A DNA stretch of 64,000 nucleotides from Trichuris trichiura (Eukaryota > Nematoda > Enoplea > Trichinellida > Trichuridae). The DNA lies in the NCBI GenBank assembly GCA_037903355.1, contig JBAJFE010000048.1:186001-250000 (forward strand), given 5' to 3'. Below are positions 1 through 10,690 of the stretch, in pieces. The position numbers were made by a program, and so were the translations under genes. Each line of letters opens with the position of its first letter. Within the stretch, counting starts at the first letter, position 1. Below the pieces are notes generated by a model. The model made no database searches, was not told the DNA's origin, and saw only the letters and a list, made by a program, of their open reading frames with translations.

Positions 1-695
1 AGGTTCCTTAGTCATATGGAATTGGTCGAAACTTCTTCCACGCTCAGCTGCCAAACTTTCGTCTTGAAAATGGGTTTGTGTGACAAAAGTTTCCTATTAA
101 GATTTATTGGATTTGTAGTCAAGATTTGCAAAGACTACCTCACATGAAGATGGAACGTCTTTATACGGTCTAGCAGTTTTATCATAAGAAAAAAGAGTCG
201 TTTATTCCCATTGTAAGTCAAAGAAGGTAAGAGCATACAAACGATAGAATCTTTCGGAACTCAACTGGTTCCGTCGTCAGCAACAGGGTACAAAACTTGT
301 CGCTAACGATGAAACTAGATAAGTGCTCCCTTTCGCCCAGGGCTTGTGTCCTATCGCTGACGACGGATCCAGTTGGGTTGTGAAAGCCCTGATCGTTTGG
401 GTACTGCTGCGTTCTCTTATTTACAACGGGAGTAAACCGCTCTTTTTCTCTTGTGACTAACTGGCACTTGACCCTTCAGTCGCAGTGTATGAAAATGGTT
501 TGTTAGAAACTTCAACGCGCTTTTACCGCACACGGTCAAATTCTACGTCTGTTTTTTGTTGTACTTGTCGCCTTGTTAACAACAGCAGTATTATGCGTTG
601 ATCATGCTGGACGTCGGTTCTCCGAACTCCGTATTATTGCATTCAAGTTTACTATTTGACTTTAACAAGTAGCAAAAGTTGGCTATGTTGGCAAA

Positions 696-1079
696 TCAGT
701 GTGGTGGCTGAAGCTGGTGCCCTAATACCAATTTTTCCACATCAGGTTCAATATTCGTTAGCAGCAATCTTAAGTCTCCACGCTGCGCTATTTGTAGCCT
801 GTTTCTTTTTTTAACTAAAAGATCTGTTGCGGCACTGAACCCACGTTCAACCAAATAAGAAGAAGGAAACGGCACGAGGTACTTTTTAACGATCTTCCAT
901 AATTCAGGGTAAATTGTCGCAATTTGATGCTGCAACCAGAAATAACTGTAGCCACTCTTAAACTTAGGCTTCAGTTCTTCATTGGCTTGCAACTCAATCA
1001 GCTCTTCTTGCAAAAATGTCTCTGCTTCGTTAGCGTTTGAATATGGATCCAAAATCCAGGCTGGTATTCTCATTTTCAC
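696..1079 (-). pseudogene. hAT transposase C-terminal fragment (ZBED5/SCAND3-like)
   Basis: Open frame of about 127 codons matching the C-terminal dimerisation region of hAT transposases of the ZBED5/SCAND3 type. Visible hallmarks are ELIELQANEELKPKFK near the start, YFWLQHQIATIYPELW in the middle, and the signature FPSSYLVERGFSA followed by RNRLQIAQRGDLRLLL. The zinc finger and catalytic core are absent: on the minus strand, sequence upstream of 1079 is a GC-rich repeat with no homologous coding. This is therefore a 5'-truncated remnant, not a gene. No terminal inverted repeat was seen next to it. Family assignment is sure; any present function is unlikely. Confidence 0.85.
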
Positions 1080-1081
1080 AA

Positions 1082-1167
1082 CCGGGGACCCCCAAGGGCC
1101 CCCTTAGCATTCAGGACCCCCTTGGACTCCCCCAGGGCCCCCAAGGGGGCCCAGGGGCCCCCGTTGG
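1082..1167. repeat. GC-rich degenerate repeat of GGGCCCC/CCCCTTGG units
   Basis: About 85 bp built of imperfect units such as CCCCCAAGGGCCCCC, much richer in G+C than its surroundings. It directly abuts the hAT remnant. No coding sense is apparent. Confidence 0.7.
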
Positions 1168-1563
1168 GAATGACTGCCCTAGAGGAACCGCTCTGTTCAC
1201 TTACTTGCCTTCTGTCAGCCATCCTCCTTATGCGACACCAGTTAAACGACGCGAAAGTTCAAACCTACCACGCAGCAGAGAAACTGATGTTTGCGCACGG
1301 CGAATAGGCTCGACAACGCGCACGAAGCAATAACGAACAATCAGAAAAATGACAAGCATTATGCAGGATCAGAGAGCGTTGTAGGCAGAAAAAGTCTTTC
1401 GCGCCCGGACAGACGATCACGCTGCTGCTCAGGCAGGCAACGACAGTACTGCAATTGTAATGCCAGCCAGCGGTGCGCATGTTTTTGTGAAAAGATGACG
1501 TCACTATTTCAGCCGGACGAACCATGTTGTATAGAACCCCGCGGATAACGAGGGCCGCCTGTA

Positions 1564-2245
1564 CAGTGAAACCTCCCTAATCCGAACTCGCGGAAGAGAA
1601 CAATAGAACGACCGTATTCATTAAAATTAAGTAGGCTACCTGCGCGATACTGGCAGTCACTTGGCGGCAACGGCTATAAGGACGGTAAACAACTGCCAGC
1701 GGTCCTTTTGGTATACGTTAGCATAGGCGCAGGCCAGCCACGGCTCTGCTGAACCAATCTCGATCAATAAGTTGACTGCAGCAGGGCACCTCGAGACTTA
1801 GGTTCCCCTGGATAAACAGAATCGTGGATCAAAAACTTAGTGTTTTTCAGCCGTACAAAACCACAATCTGTTCCCGTATAACGCAATGATCAGCCGCTAA
1901 CTCAGTTTATTATCAAGCCAACAGAACTGGCCGGTAATTACGAATGTGGAAAAATAAGTTCATGGCAACTATTTTCATGTCGCTTTGCGGTACTGCGTCC
2001 ACACCATTTAAGAAACTGGTTTCTGCTGGTCAGTTGTTTTCCTTGATCTGAAAGACTTTACTGCCCTCGTTAAGTTATTCACAGCTTGCAGAGACTGACA
2101 TCGCACTGCAGGCGCCAGGAACCTACATCTAAAATTGCATTACCTGCTTTTCTGTGGCCTAGTGTAAGCCTTCTCCATAATCCCGACTTTTCCGTAATCC
2201 AAACTATCCCTCGCCCGACGCGTTCAGATTAGGGCGGTTTTACTG
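1564..2245. mobile_element. pogo/Tigger-like non-autonomous element, 682 bp
   Basis: The left end reads CAGTGAAACCTCCCTAATCC and the right end is its imperfect reverse complement (AGGGCGGTTTTACTG). Both are flanked by TA, as expected for Tc1/mariner-pogo class insertions. The interior has no transposase homology that I can see. The right TA is shared with the next element. Confidence 0.75.
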
Positions 2246-2247
2246 TA

Positions 2248-2345
2248 CAATTGAACCTCCGTAAGTTGATCATCCAAGAGACTGGCGAAAACTGGTCAAA
2301 ATAGAGAGGTTGTGGGTATAAGAGGCTCGGTTGAATAGATTAGTA
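2248..2345. mobile_element. Partial copy of the 'GTAAGTTGACCACC' pogo MITE family
   Basis: Starts directly after the TA that ends the previous element. It matches the left ~95 bp of the MITEs at 38901 and 45762, including the phrases GTGGGTATAAG and GAATAGATT. The rest of the element is missing. Confidence 0.65.
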
Positions 2346-2647
2346 TTTGTGATTAGTATGCGTTTTAATCTGTTGCACAGCATCTATTGGAGGTTTATTA
2401 AATGGCGAGATGCAAAAAAATTATATTGTAAAATCATGCAAAAGCCTGTGCTGCCTCAGCCGCGCTAACATGTGCCTGACGTTTTCTTCCTTCAGCATTT
2501 GTACCATTTACGTCTCATTGTCACTTTCCTCCTCTGCGTCGTCTCCTGCGCTGCTTGCTTCTATGCTCATTCCCGTTTCGGCTAGTATAGATTAGAAGAT
2601 TGCTTACTAGTCAGGTTCGGTAGAAGTGGCCACCTCATCATCTATAG

Positions 2648-3062
2648 CAGTGTTTCTCTGGGACAAGGTCGCCAGGGCCACCTGTGAACGTTTCCGAGCT
2701 TTTGCCACCCCCCCCCCCCAATTCTGATTTGTCGATTTCGAGGGCGTTGATTGGCTGGATGGGAGACCGGAGGGTAACCTAGACGTCATAATGTAGGTGC
2801 TGCACAAAGTTGTTGGGAGAGCGTTTCCCACATTGTGTCGGACACTTACTTTCTCACCACCGAGCCGGCTGCCCCCTTGTCCTCCCTTCCAGCAAATCAG
2901 AATTCTGAGGCGCAACAGCATGCAGTTTTCCCTTAGGCAGAGAGGCACAATATCTGACCGGTAGGCCGTACCTTTTTATGGACTTGCCCAGGTGGGACAT
3001 ATGCTTCCCACAGATCAAAAGGGCTTTCCGGTGGGACACATGCCTCACCGTGAGAATCACTG
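2648..3062. mobile_element. hAT-type MITE, 415 bp, with perfect 8-bp target duplication
   Basis: Ends are CAGTGTTTCTC and its inverted match GAGAATCACTG. The identical octamer ATCTATAG sits at 2640-2647 and 3063-3070, the 8-bp duplication typical of hAT insertions. Copies of the family lie at 17218-17669, 29467-29947 and 32755-33115. Apparent minus-strand reading frames recur in the copies but only reflect the shared repeat. Confidence 0.9.
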
Positions 3063-3910
3063 ATCTATAGCAACGAAATCTTCGAAATCTGCCGCTTCAA
3101 ACTCTGCCTCGCGAGTCGGACTATCAGGTCGAAGCTCCTCATCATCCTCTTAGTCTCTGATGAACCTAGCTCTCCTGAAGCACTTTCTTATTGCTCTGGT
3201 TGAACCTTATTCTGGGAAGAGCTAATCCAAAGTACGGCGTCCAAAGCATCAATAGACGCAACAATCGAAGTCGCTCCAACAGATGGGCTGGTGACTTCTG
3301 CTTTTCTAATGACCCACTGTAGAAGCTGGGTGAGTTATTTCGCTTTAAGTGCCTTGACTACTCCTTTACCTAGAGGCTGGGTTTTTGAGGAAGTGTTTGG
3401 AAGCAGGGATTTCAACGTAACTTTTTCGAGTTGTCTCACGCGCGGACGGCTCAGACAGTTGTCTACTACCAGTAAGATGGAACGTTTCATTCGCTTCACG
3501 TGTTCGTCGGCACTTTTTACCCTCTCCTTGAATATGTTGGTTGTCATCCAGGCGCATTTACTTGATCTCCAAGTGACTGAGAGGTTGTCAGACCTGAAAT
3601 TCCTAAACGCGCGAGGTTTCGCTGACCTGCCAAACACCAATGGCTTTAACTTCTCCCCAGTTGCGCTAGCGCAAAGAAGCTTAGTGAAACATTCCTTGTA
3701 GAGCTCCTCGCTTTTGCATTTGTCGCCTTTTAATACAGACATCCAAACTTTCGAAAGACTGGGTGTCTTTTAACAGGCTTTGGTTGTTTCACAGTTGTTC
3801 CTCTGGTTCACGGGTTTGGCCTGTTGGATGTATCTGTAAGTAAACTTCAAAATACCCTACCAACGAATGGATGAGCAAATTGTTAGAGAAATTACAGAAC
3901 AAATCGAATA

Positions 3911-3946
3911 CCGTACGTTTCGGAACTGCTCGTGTTCCGTCGTCAG
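3911..3946 (-). ncRNA. Hammerhead-ribozyme-like core in Penelope end
   Basis: On the minus strand: CTGACGA, an unpaired C, stem GGAAC/GTTCC with a 7-nt loop, then GAAAC. These are the conserved boxes of a hammerhead core, here downstream of the GIY-YIG coding as in known Penelope elements. A short helix III (AC/GT) followed by A is possible. Helix I is not evident, so self-cleavage is unproven. Confidence 0.4.
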
Positions 3947-4049
3947 CAGTGTTGGGGAGAAGGTGTTTATTCGGTAAGGGGTTTATACAGCGCATGGGAA
4001 CAATGGGTGTTTGATTAGTTGGGTAGGGCGCAGCATTGGAATTTATTAA

Positions 4050-4560
4050 TCAGCGCAGCCCATACTCCACACCATTGTCGCGATTAATAGTGTAGTTGCT
4101 CTGGATGTAGAGAGCCTCCTTAATACGCCTAAGATGCAATAAGTTTTCGTAGCAAATGATTTTCAGGTGCGGGTCGAATGTGCACCGAGATGAGTGCTCA
4201 ACGATCACTGAGGCACTTATCGCGTTCTCCATGTCTTTTCGAGGGTCCGTTCTCGGTGGACGCCCCGAGCCGGTGGCCTGCACCCCATTGAGTTTGCGTT
4301 CGGCGTTCTTGTATGTCAACACATTCTTCATGTGTTGGCCGAATCTCTTAAGTAAAGTGTTGCCCGTTTCTCCTATGTAGGAGGCGTTGCAACCTCACTT
4401 TATTTGATAAACGACACCGGGTCTGCTGTCAAAAGGAACCTTGATCTTGTCATTCCTCACAATCGAACGAAGGTAACATGAACTTCTGAATCTAACGTTG
4501 AAATTTAAGGAGTGCCCCAGTCTCCTGATCCGTTCACTTAAACCACACATCCGCGCTATA
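4050..4560 (-). pseudogene. GIY-YIG endonuclease domain of Penelope-like element (degenerate)
   Basis: Minus-strand reading shows the linker KIKVPFDSRPGVVY, a stop in place of a cysteine, then GCNASYIGETGNTLLKRFG, SVIVEHSSRC and HLRRIKEALYIQSN. This is the order of the Penelope GIY-YIG domain: the two aromatic/Gly strands, a conserved His region, then the catalytic Glu in KEALY. The reverse transcriptase that should precede it is absent, so the copy is truncated. The in-frame stop and missing RT make it a pseudogene. Confidence 0.8.
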
Positions 4561-4599
4561 TAAACCCCTTACCGAATAAACACCTTCTCCCCAACACTG

Positions 4600-4635
4600 C
4601 TGACGACGGAACACGAGCAGTTTCTAAACGTACGG
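4600..4635 (+). ncRNA. Inverted, decayed copy of the hammerhead-like core
   Basis: Plus-strand CTGACGACGGAAC with a loop and CAGTTTCTAAAC. It is the inverted-arm partner of the motif at 3911-3946, but the GAAA box is mutated, so it is probably inactive. Confidence 0.3.
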
Positions 4636-4799
4636 TATTCGATTTGTTCTGTAATTTCTCTAACAATTTACTCATCCATTCGTTGGTAGGGCATGTAGAA
4701 GTTTACTTACAGATACATCCAACAGGCCAAACCCGTGAACCAGAGGAACAACTATGAGACATTCAAACTTTTGCATTTCTCGCTTCTTAATCAGGCATA

Positions 4800-5094
4800 G
4801 TGTAGTAAACGCAGTCGTCAACCGCACACAGAACAAGGTGGCCAAACACTTTATTGTACCTACACAACACGAATCTCTCTCCACCTACGGTACACAACAA
4901 TACGAACACCGCCAGCGACAGAGAAAGAGAACAAACGCCGCCGCACGCCCCAAACGCTCTAGCCAACTGCTCGTCACGCCCTCGCGATTCATGTCGTTGC
5001 AGCAGCCCACGCTCTCGGCACAACCTCCTGTCACCCCAAGCGGAAGCGCTCCCCCACGCTGCGCTTGTCAGTTCTTTGTCAGTAGGAGAATGAC
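4800..5094 (-). mobile_element. Possible solo LTR inside the Tigger pseudogene
   Basis: About 295 bp that interrupts Tigger coding. On the minus strand it begins TGTCATTCTCC, contains a polyadenylation-like CAATAAAGTG, and ends TTTACTACA (TG...CA form). No clear target duplication was found, so this is a weak call; an unrelated insertion is possible. Confidence 0.3.
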
Positions 5095-5734
5095 AGATTC
5101 ACGGCCACCCGGTGACCTGCCTCGCGACCCCCGTGGACATATGACCACCCACCGGTTTATTACACATAGCCTTGAAGAACAAGCCGCATTCATCAGCATT
5201 GAAAATGTCTTCCTCGTTGAAGCCACTGATCAAATAACAAAATTTCGAGATGAAGTCTTCCAAGACCTCGACGGGAACTTCGTTAGATTCGCCGCATAAG
5301 ATATTCCGGGAGATATTATGGAGGAATTCTAACTTCTCGAGTCAACCGCTTCATGCTTGGAAACCCGTCAACCCGAATTCCAGGGTGAACCTTCTAGCAA
5401 CTTCCTGGATCATTGGGCCAAAGATCCGTGCATTAGCTGCTCTCATTTACTTAAACCAACTTAACTCTGCTACATTGACTTCATCGGGGGAAGTTCTCCT
5501 CCTTTTTGTTGCGCGTCTCCGCTTCCCTTATCATATCTTTCCAAGTACTCACCTTTACGTCTCTGAATGTTGCTAGCGGTGGTCTTCCTGATATGGAACC
5601 GTTCCGCTGTCTACCTTTGGCTGTTGGTTTTGAGAAGGCGGATAAGATGCACTTTTCCTTCAGTGCCAACTCTTTCGATTCTTTCTGTTCAGCCATAGTG
5701 CAAACAGTAACTAGTGGCCAACTGCTCTTGTTCC

Positions 5735-5925
5735 GAAACGTACGGTATAGAAATTGTTCTGTATTTTCTCTTACAATTTGCTTATCCATTCGTTGGTAGG
5801 GCACTTTGAAGTTTACTTACAAATACATCAAACAGGCCAAACCCATGAATCAGAAGATCAACTATGAAACAATCTAAGCCTGTTAAAAGACACACCGTCT
5901 TTCGAAACCATGTTAAGGTTGTGAA
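5735..5925 (+). mobile_element. Penelope terminal fragment
   Basis: Matches the right arm of the element at 3743-4767: GAAACGTACGGTAT, TTACAATTTGCTTATCCATTC, GGTAGGGCA, AACAGGCCAAACCC, then GCCTGTTAAAAGACAC. No coding remains. Confidence 0.7.
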
Positions 5926-5929
5926 ACCG

Positions 5930-7235
5930 GTGACGTAAGCCTGACACTCTTCACCAATTTAATGTCCTGTGCCTTAACAGGTGCTAGTTGCTAATGACGA
6001 GTTTTGAGGGTCTCCGCTTATTAACCAACACAGCGAAATGATCGCTAACGTGCATTATTAGCCTTTCGATGGTATAACCTCATCCCCAGCGAGGTGGAGG
6101 AAAATCAGCTATTACTTACATGCATTCGGCAGCAGTGGAGTCATAGGTTCAGGCCACGGATTTTAAACTGCGCTGTCCGCAATATTTGTGATTTGCAAGA
6201 CAAAACAGTAACTGTGCGTTTTTTGCCAGCGAGCACTAAACAAACATTGTCATTTACAAAAACGGTTTCCAAGACTGCCACCAGTTTGGCCTGATGCATC
6301 TCATTCAGCATATGATAATCGTTCAAACTGTTCTGCAAAACTTCAGCATCGTTGCTTAGAAAGAAACACGGTGATGGGGACAGCAAAGTCTGGTTAGACC
6401 CTCTGGGTCCGAAATACTGGTCCTCACCTGGTCCACCAGTGTGCCACTCTCAGTGCTGACTCCCTCACCCCTTACTATTAACTCCACTTCCTCGAGCTGT
6501 GGTTTTTTTGGTCATGTGGTCCTTCGTCTCTTGCATTTCTCACAGTGGGTTATGCTTGGATGTTAAATATTTCACAAAATATCAAGAACTGTTCTGTTAA
6601 CTAAGATTTTCATTCGATGAAAATACGGGCGACAGCTAGGACCTGACCAGCCATTTACTTTGAACGCCGTGGCACGACAATCGATGACCTTCCTAACCAA
6701 GCTGCTCACCGACTAACTCAGTAAATCACACATTCACTGCATGCTTTGCTCTCGTTGTTGCTGTAACCTTATGCTGCTAATATCTTGGGCTCGTTCCGTT
6801 ACATTTTTTCTGGACTTCGCAACGCATGTAATTTTATTGGAAGTGGAACTCTTGAGTTATGACTGTGAGGAGATTTTAAGGTTGAGGAATTCGGTTAATG
6901 CACGAGCTCTCTACAGCAATTCATGTCACGAATTGGTTTGTCAATTCTTTTGCTATCGCACAATCAAGTACTAAAGAGAAATACTGCGATGGCTGCAGTG
7001 TAAAATCAACACTATCGTCAATCAGAAAATTGGATTCACGCTAAAGATGGGGTTTTCTTAATGAGTATCCTTCGGTGGAAGTGCATCGCAGGTGCTCTGA
7101 AGTGGCAATGCGTAGTGATTACTTGATCAATCCGTACTGTTTGCCTAAACGGAGCTGCGACTAACGCGTTGCCGCACCTGCTCCATCACAGGACAACACT
7201 ACAGATATCAACTCGATCACGTTAGTGCTGCTGGT
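5930..7235. other. No gene recognised
   Basis: Reading frames here are short, overlap on both strands and match nothing I recognise. I see no terminal repeats. Confidence 0.5.
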
Positions 7236-7237
7236 TC

Positions 7238-7512
7238 TACAGCCTAAACGTAACACTTCAGTTTCGATTTAAGCTTAAGCATAGGCAGAGGAGAAGATGA
7301 CTGAGAAAAATGCAAGCCAACAGTCATGTTGTGCGTTGACCCACAAGCCTAAACATAACACCCATGCTTCAGCTGAAGCTTGGTTTTGTGCGGAATAGCA
7401 TGGCCGAGAAAAAAGGACGTTGGTAGTCACCTTCTGCTCCCTAAGCCGAAACACAACGCTTATTTTTTAGCTTGAGCTTGGCTATGGGCACAACAGGATG
7501 GCCGAAAAATAG
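7238..7512. repeat. Three diverged ~100-bp tandem units
   Basis: Units start near 7240, 7347 and 7440. Each has the order AGCC(T/G)AAAC-ACAAC/TAACAC, then AGCTTGAGCTTGG or a variant, then GGATGGCCGA(G/A)AAAA or a variant. The similarity is clear but degenerate, so the array is old. Confidence 0.55.
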
Positions 7513-7519
7513 TGTCCTT

Positions 7520-8600
7520 TGTTGTTCCTCTTGGCGACATTTTTTTCTACTGAAAATAAATGTCTATCCTATGTGTCTTTCACTCCTATCAAACTAGTCA
7601 AACTATTTTTCCGTGGAAACGTCATAATACAAAAACATTTGCAGCGGAGCGATAATGCAGTTCCAGTTCAAATAAGCAACTCGCACACTCACTTGGGAGC
7701 ATTTGAAAGGCAGTTACAGGAAGAAAACAGTGAGTAAAAAGACCCAAAGCCGAAACTCTAATTCTGTGTAACCTGTTGGTGCTGATCAGTTCACCTGACC
7801 TAGGTTGCCCATTTAGTAGTCTCCAGTATTTTTAAACGGAAAAGTAATTGAATTTATGAATGCGAGGATTTTCAGATGTTACTAATATTAATGATGAAAA
7901 TGAAAGAACTGCGATGATGAGCTGCTGGGCAGACTTTACCTATTCGTTAGTGGAAGAAGTAACAACATTTCCGTTTCTGCTGCAACAAGATGGAACCGTT
8001 CTAAGATCAGAATTATTGTCCTAAGTGTTCCTTCGCACAATAGCACACAAAGATATCGACCTATATAAAATAACATGCACCTTCATTGAACCGATGCAAG
8101 TTCAAGACTTTTTTAAGGGAACTGACGAATGGGATGACAGCTTCCGATAGAAGCAAAGTTTACTTTTTGTTGAATAAAATAGAGCACACCTGCTCATAAC
8201 TGCCAAGTCGTCGATCAAACGATGATTACGCAACTAGATGATACGTATGGGACTATCAACAAGTAATAAAAGTCTCGTTCAAATGCTGGAGAGAGAACAT
8301 GTTTATTGAGAAACCACTGATCCATAAGCACATTTGCGAGAATAGCATCCTAGTATTTCCTCACAACTCGCCATTCATACGTTAACTGCGCATTCGCTTT
8401 TTAATTTTGAACACTGCTCGTTACCAAACGAAACATTTCATGGAAAGCATAAAAGCTTATGCATGAAGCAGTCAAAGAGGCGTAATTATTAGTAGGACGC
8501 AGAAAAAGAATGAAAAAAGCTATGCTGAAATGTAAATATTGAGTAAATGCCAGATAAAATCATTACTATAAATTGCCAGTGCAGTGTTGTACACGCCAGT
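7520..8600. other. No gene recognised; A+T-rich sequence upstream of the 8605 gene
   Basis: No homologous coding and no repeats stand out. The 5' untranslated region and promoter of the following gene may lie here, but I cannot point to a specific element. Confidence 0.4.
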
Positions 8601-8604
8601 GCAG

Positions 8605-9120
8605 ATGGAATCTTGTCAAATTCTATTTAGGATTGCATTTAGCATTTGCGTCGGTACGGTCACTTATGCAGACATTGTAACAAGAGAAGTTGTAAGTCAT
8701 TCATTCTTTTTAGTTCATCAGCATCATACAATACTGATAATAATATTAAACCGACGATTTACACGCCATGGGCTCATTGCTAAATAACTGAAAACTTTAA
8801 AGAAACTAAACATCTTCCCGACGGCGTACCGCTTTCAGGTTTTTGTGAAAGATGACCCGCTGGCAGAAACAAAATTAACACAGGCTGTACGCAGGCAGTT
8901 CCCTGCTCCAGAAGCCAGTAACGTTACGCAGTTGAAAGAATGGGACGAACAAGGGAAAGTCGAAGTTGCAAAGCACGTTGCTCGAATATTAGCCTCAGGT
9001 TTCAAAACGTCAAAAGAATTCAAATTTGAAGACATCATATTTGCCGTGAAGTGCTTGACCTCAAATGAATTACATGTGCTCATGAAATTGAAGCTGACGG
9101 ATTATTGTAATTGCAAAATG
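8605..9120 (+). CDS. Unknown protein with signal-peptide-like start (two exons; possibly incomplete)
   Basis: Exon 1 (8605-8691) starts at ATG and encodes MESCQILFRIAFSICVGTVT-YA-DIVTREV: a hydrophobic stretch ending in small residues, like a signal peptide. It ends at a strong donor, GTTGTAAGT. Exon 2 (8839-9120) follows a pyrimidine-rich acceptor (CTTTCAG), is in phase 0 and gives 94 residues beginning VFVKDDPLAETKLTQ. It has a charged, probably helical body (VEVAKHVARIL, FEDIIFAVKCL) and ends at a GTAGGA donor. Intron is 147 bp. I do not recognise the protein. No later exon or stop is certain, so it may be a fragment, or the 5' end of the NUDT9-like gene starting at 23269, since all junctions are phase 0. 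The splice sites and open frames support a real gene. Confidence 0.45.
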
Positions 9121-10110
9121 GTAGGAGTTTCTTTGCCTTTCCGTTAAGGCATGATTTCTGGCGAAGTGATTCGGTGATAGCTTGAGAGATAGTTCTTGGT
9201 ATGCTTGACTTTTGGGCTAGAAGACTGAGGGGGATGAAACGACTGGTATCTATCAAGGGAAACAGCCGTGGGTGATTGTTTTAAGAGAAGGAGTGGCAAG
9301 CAGCGGTTCATTGGAAAAGTTCATGCTTCTGCTGAAGGAACAAGAGGTTTCCTGTTGCAAGCAATTCTGCTTCGAGTTAGGGAGGAGGGGAAGGTAGATT
9401 CTCTCTGGAATGTCTTTATGAGATGACAGAGGTGACGGTAGGGGAAAGAAGGTAAAACGTCCTGACTGTAAGATTTAATCCACTGATAAGGATATTATAC
9501 CTTGGTTTCACACAGGTTTTTCTATTGGTGCATTTAATATTCGACATGGTTTTCACCTTGTAGTATAGCTTGCTTTCTATTACAAGGGAATGTTTTGTTT
9601 AAGACTGTGAGCCTTTTGAACAAAAGGTTGGGGATAACAGGTTGCTTGCTCATGCTAGATCAATCCACATATTGCTGCAAACCATGGAGCTTGCCTCCCT
9701 CTCATACAACAGCTTGCTCTGATTCTGACGATGGGACGAATGGTGTCCCAAAAGCACTGTTGCTCGCTGTTTTGTTCTTTCTTTTTCTTATCAATAGACC
9801 AGGTACTTTGGTTGTGCCCAAAGTAAAACCGCAGCTGAGCTTTCGCGTTTTACATGATTTTTCAACCTACAATGACCGCACCTGAGGGTGAGGAAGACGT
9901 TCTCAAATATTTGAAAGTAACTAATTGGTTAATTAGGATTTAGAGGGAGCGTCTCATTGAAAGAAAGCGCTGCTACGCCTTTAGAGAATCTGTTATAGAA
10001 TGTTTAACTCTTCCTTCTATCAATTTTGCACAAATATGGTTAATGTTCGAAATGTTTCATGCGTTCACAATATAAATATACCAGAACTTCCTTCTTTAGG
10101 GCATTTTAAA
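9121..10110. other. No confident gene
   Basis: An open stretch at 9595-9885 includes a hydrophobic run (KALLLAVLFFLFLI), but it lacks clear splice sites and any homology, so I do not call it. Confidence 0.4.
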
Positions 10111-10113
10111 ATA

Positions 10114-10347
10114 CAGTAAAACCTCCAAAGCTGACCACCTCTATATGTCGACCGCCTCGTAAGCTGACCGAAGTTTGACCAGTTGGTTGGTCCGCACGTT
10201 AATAAGCGCAAGGACAACTTCTATAGTTAACCACCGTAAGTGGGAAGTTGATCGCTTTAGCCGTGACGAGATATATGGACCCAATGATAGTTTGCTCTCT
10301 GTAAGTTGTCCAGTCTGCTGGGCGGTCAACTTACGGTGGTTTAACTG
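10114..10347. mobile_element. pogo/Tigger MITE, 234 bp, TA flanks
   Basis: Starts CAGTAAAACCTCC and ends GGTGGTTTAACTG, with TA on both sides (10112-10113, 10348-10349). The interior is rich in variants of GTAAGTTGACC in both orientations, as in the copies at 38901, 45762 and 59757. Confidence 0.85.
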
Positions 10348-10690
10348 TAGTAAGAAGGGATAGACCGCATGGTTGCAACCAACTGTAGACTCGCAATCTT
10401 GAGCCAATCGCAATAATGGGTCCGGCCACCATGGTATCCACATTAGACAAACATTCAGCGCACTTCTCATGACTACTTAATGCAGACGTCCTGTGCCAAG
10501 AAAGTCAGTTCATTCCAGGAAAAATAGCAGTGGCCTCACACACTTAAAATAAACTCAGTTTTAGCTGAAGTAAATGGGTGGATGTCGGTAGCATTTCATT
10601 CACCCTAATTATCGAAACAAAATGTTCATAGAGTAGAGGATTTATCCATTTATGGTAAAGATTCCATTGATACGTGGAAAATAAATTATC

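Larger units (their letters stand above)
3743..4767 (-). mobile_element. Penelope-like element with ~200-bp terminal inverted repeats
   Basis: Two inverted arms (about 3780-3995 and 4560-4767) enclose a GIY-YIG endonuclease remnant read on the minus strand. The arms include the phrase GGCCTGTTGGATGTATCTGT on one side and its complement on the other. The left flank from 3711 and the right flank from 4768 share a ~30-bp imperfect match beginning CTTTTGCATTT, which looks like a long target duplication. It lies inside the Tigger transposase pseudogene, so it inserted later. Confidence 0.75.
3080..5720 (-). pseudogene. Tigger/pogo transposase pseudogene, split by insertions
   Basis: Reading the minus strand from about 5720 down, there is a degenerate DNA-binding N-terminus, then the first catalytic block IFNADECGLFFK (about 5163-5215). 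The DDE core resumes at 3742-3335 with GEKLKPLVFGRSAKPRAF, KCAWMTTNIF, ILLVVDNC (second Asp) and LLPNTSSKTQPLGKGVV (NTS-QP motif). A C-terminal tail with DALDAVLW runs to about 3080. The order and motifs are those of Tigger (DDE_1) transposases. The coding is broken by frameshifts, by a palindromic Penelope element at 3743-4767 and by another ~300-bp insertion. It is inactive. Confidence 0.85.

Noticed and set aside
2607..2948. Minus-strand reading frame recurring at 17292-17576 and 29342-29735
   Set aside because: The frames overlap copies of one hAT MITE family, contain homopolymer slips and show no coding constraint.
9595..9885. 96-codon frame with a hydrophobic segment (KALLLAVLFFLFLI)
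   Set aside because: No convincing acceptor or donor in phase, no recognised motif; possible but unsupported.
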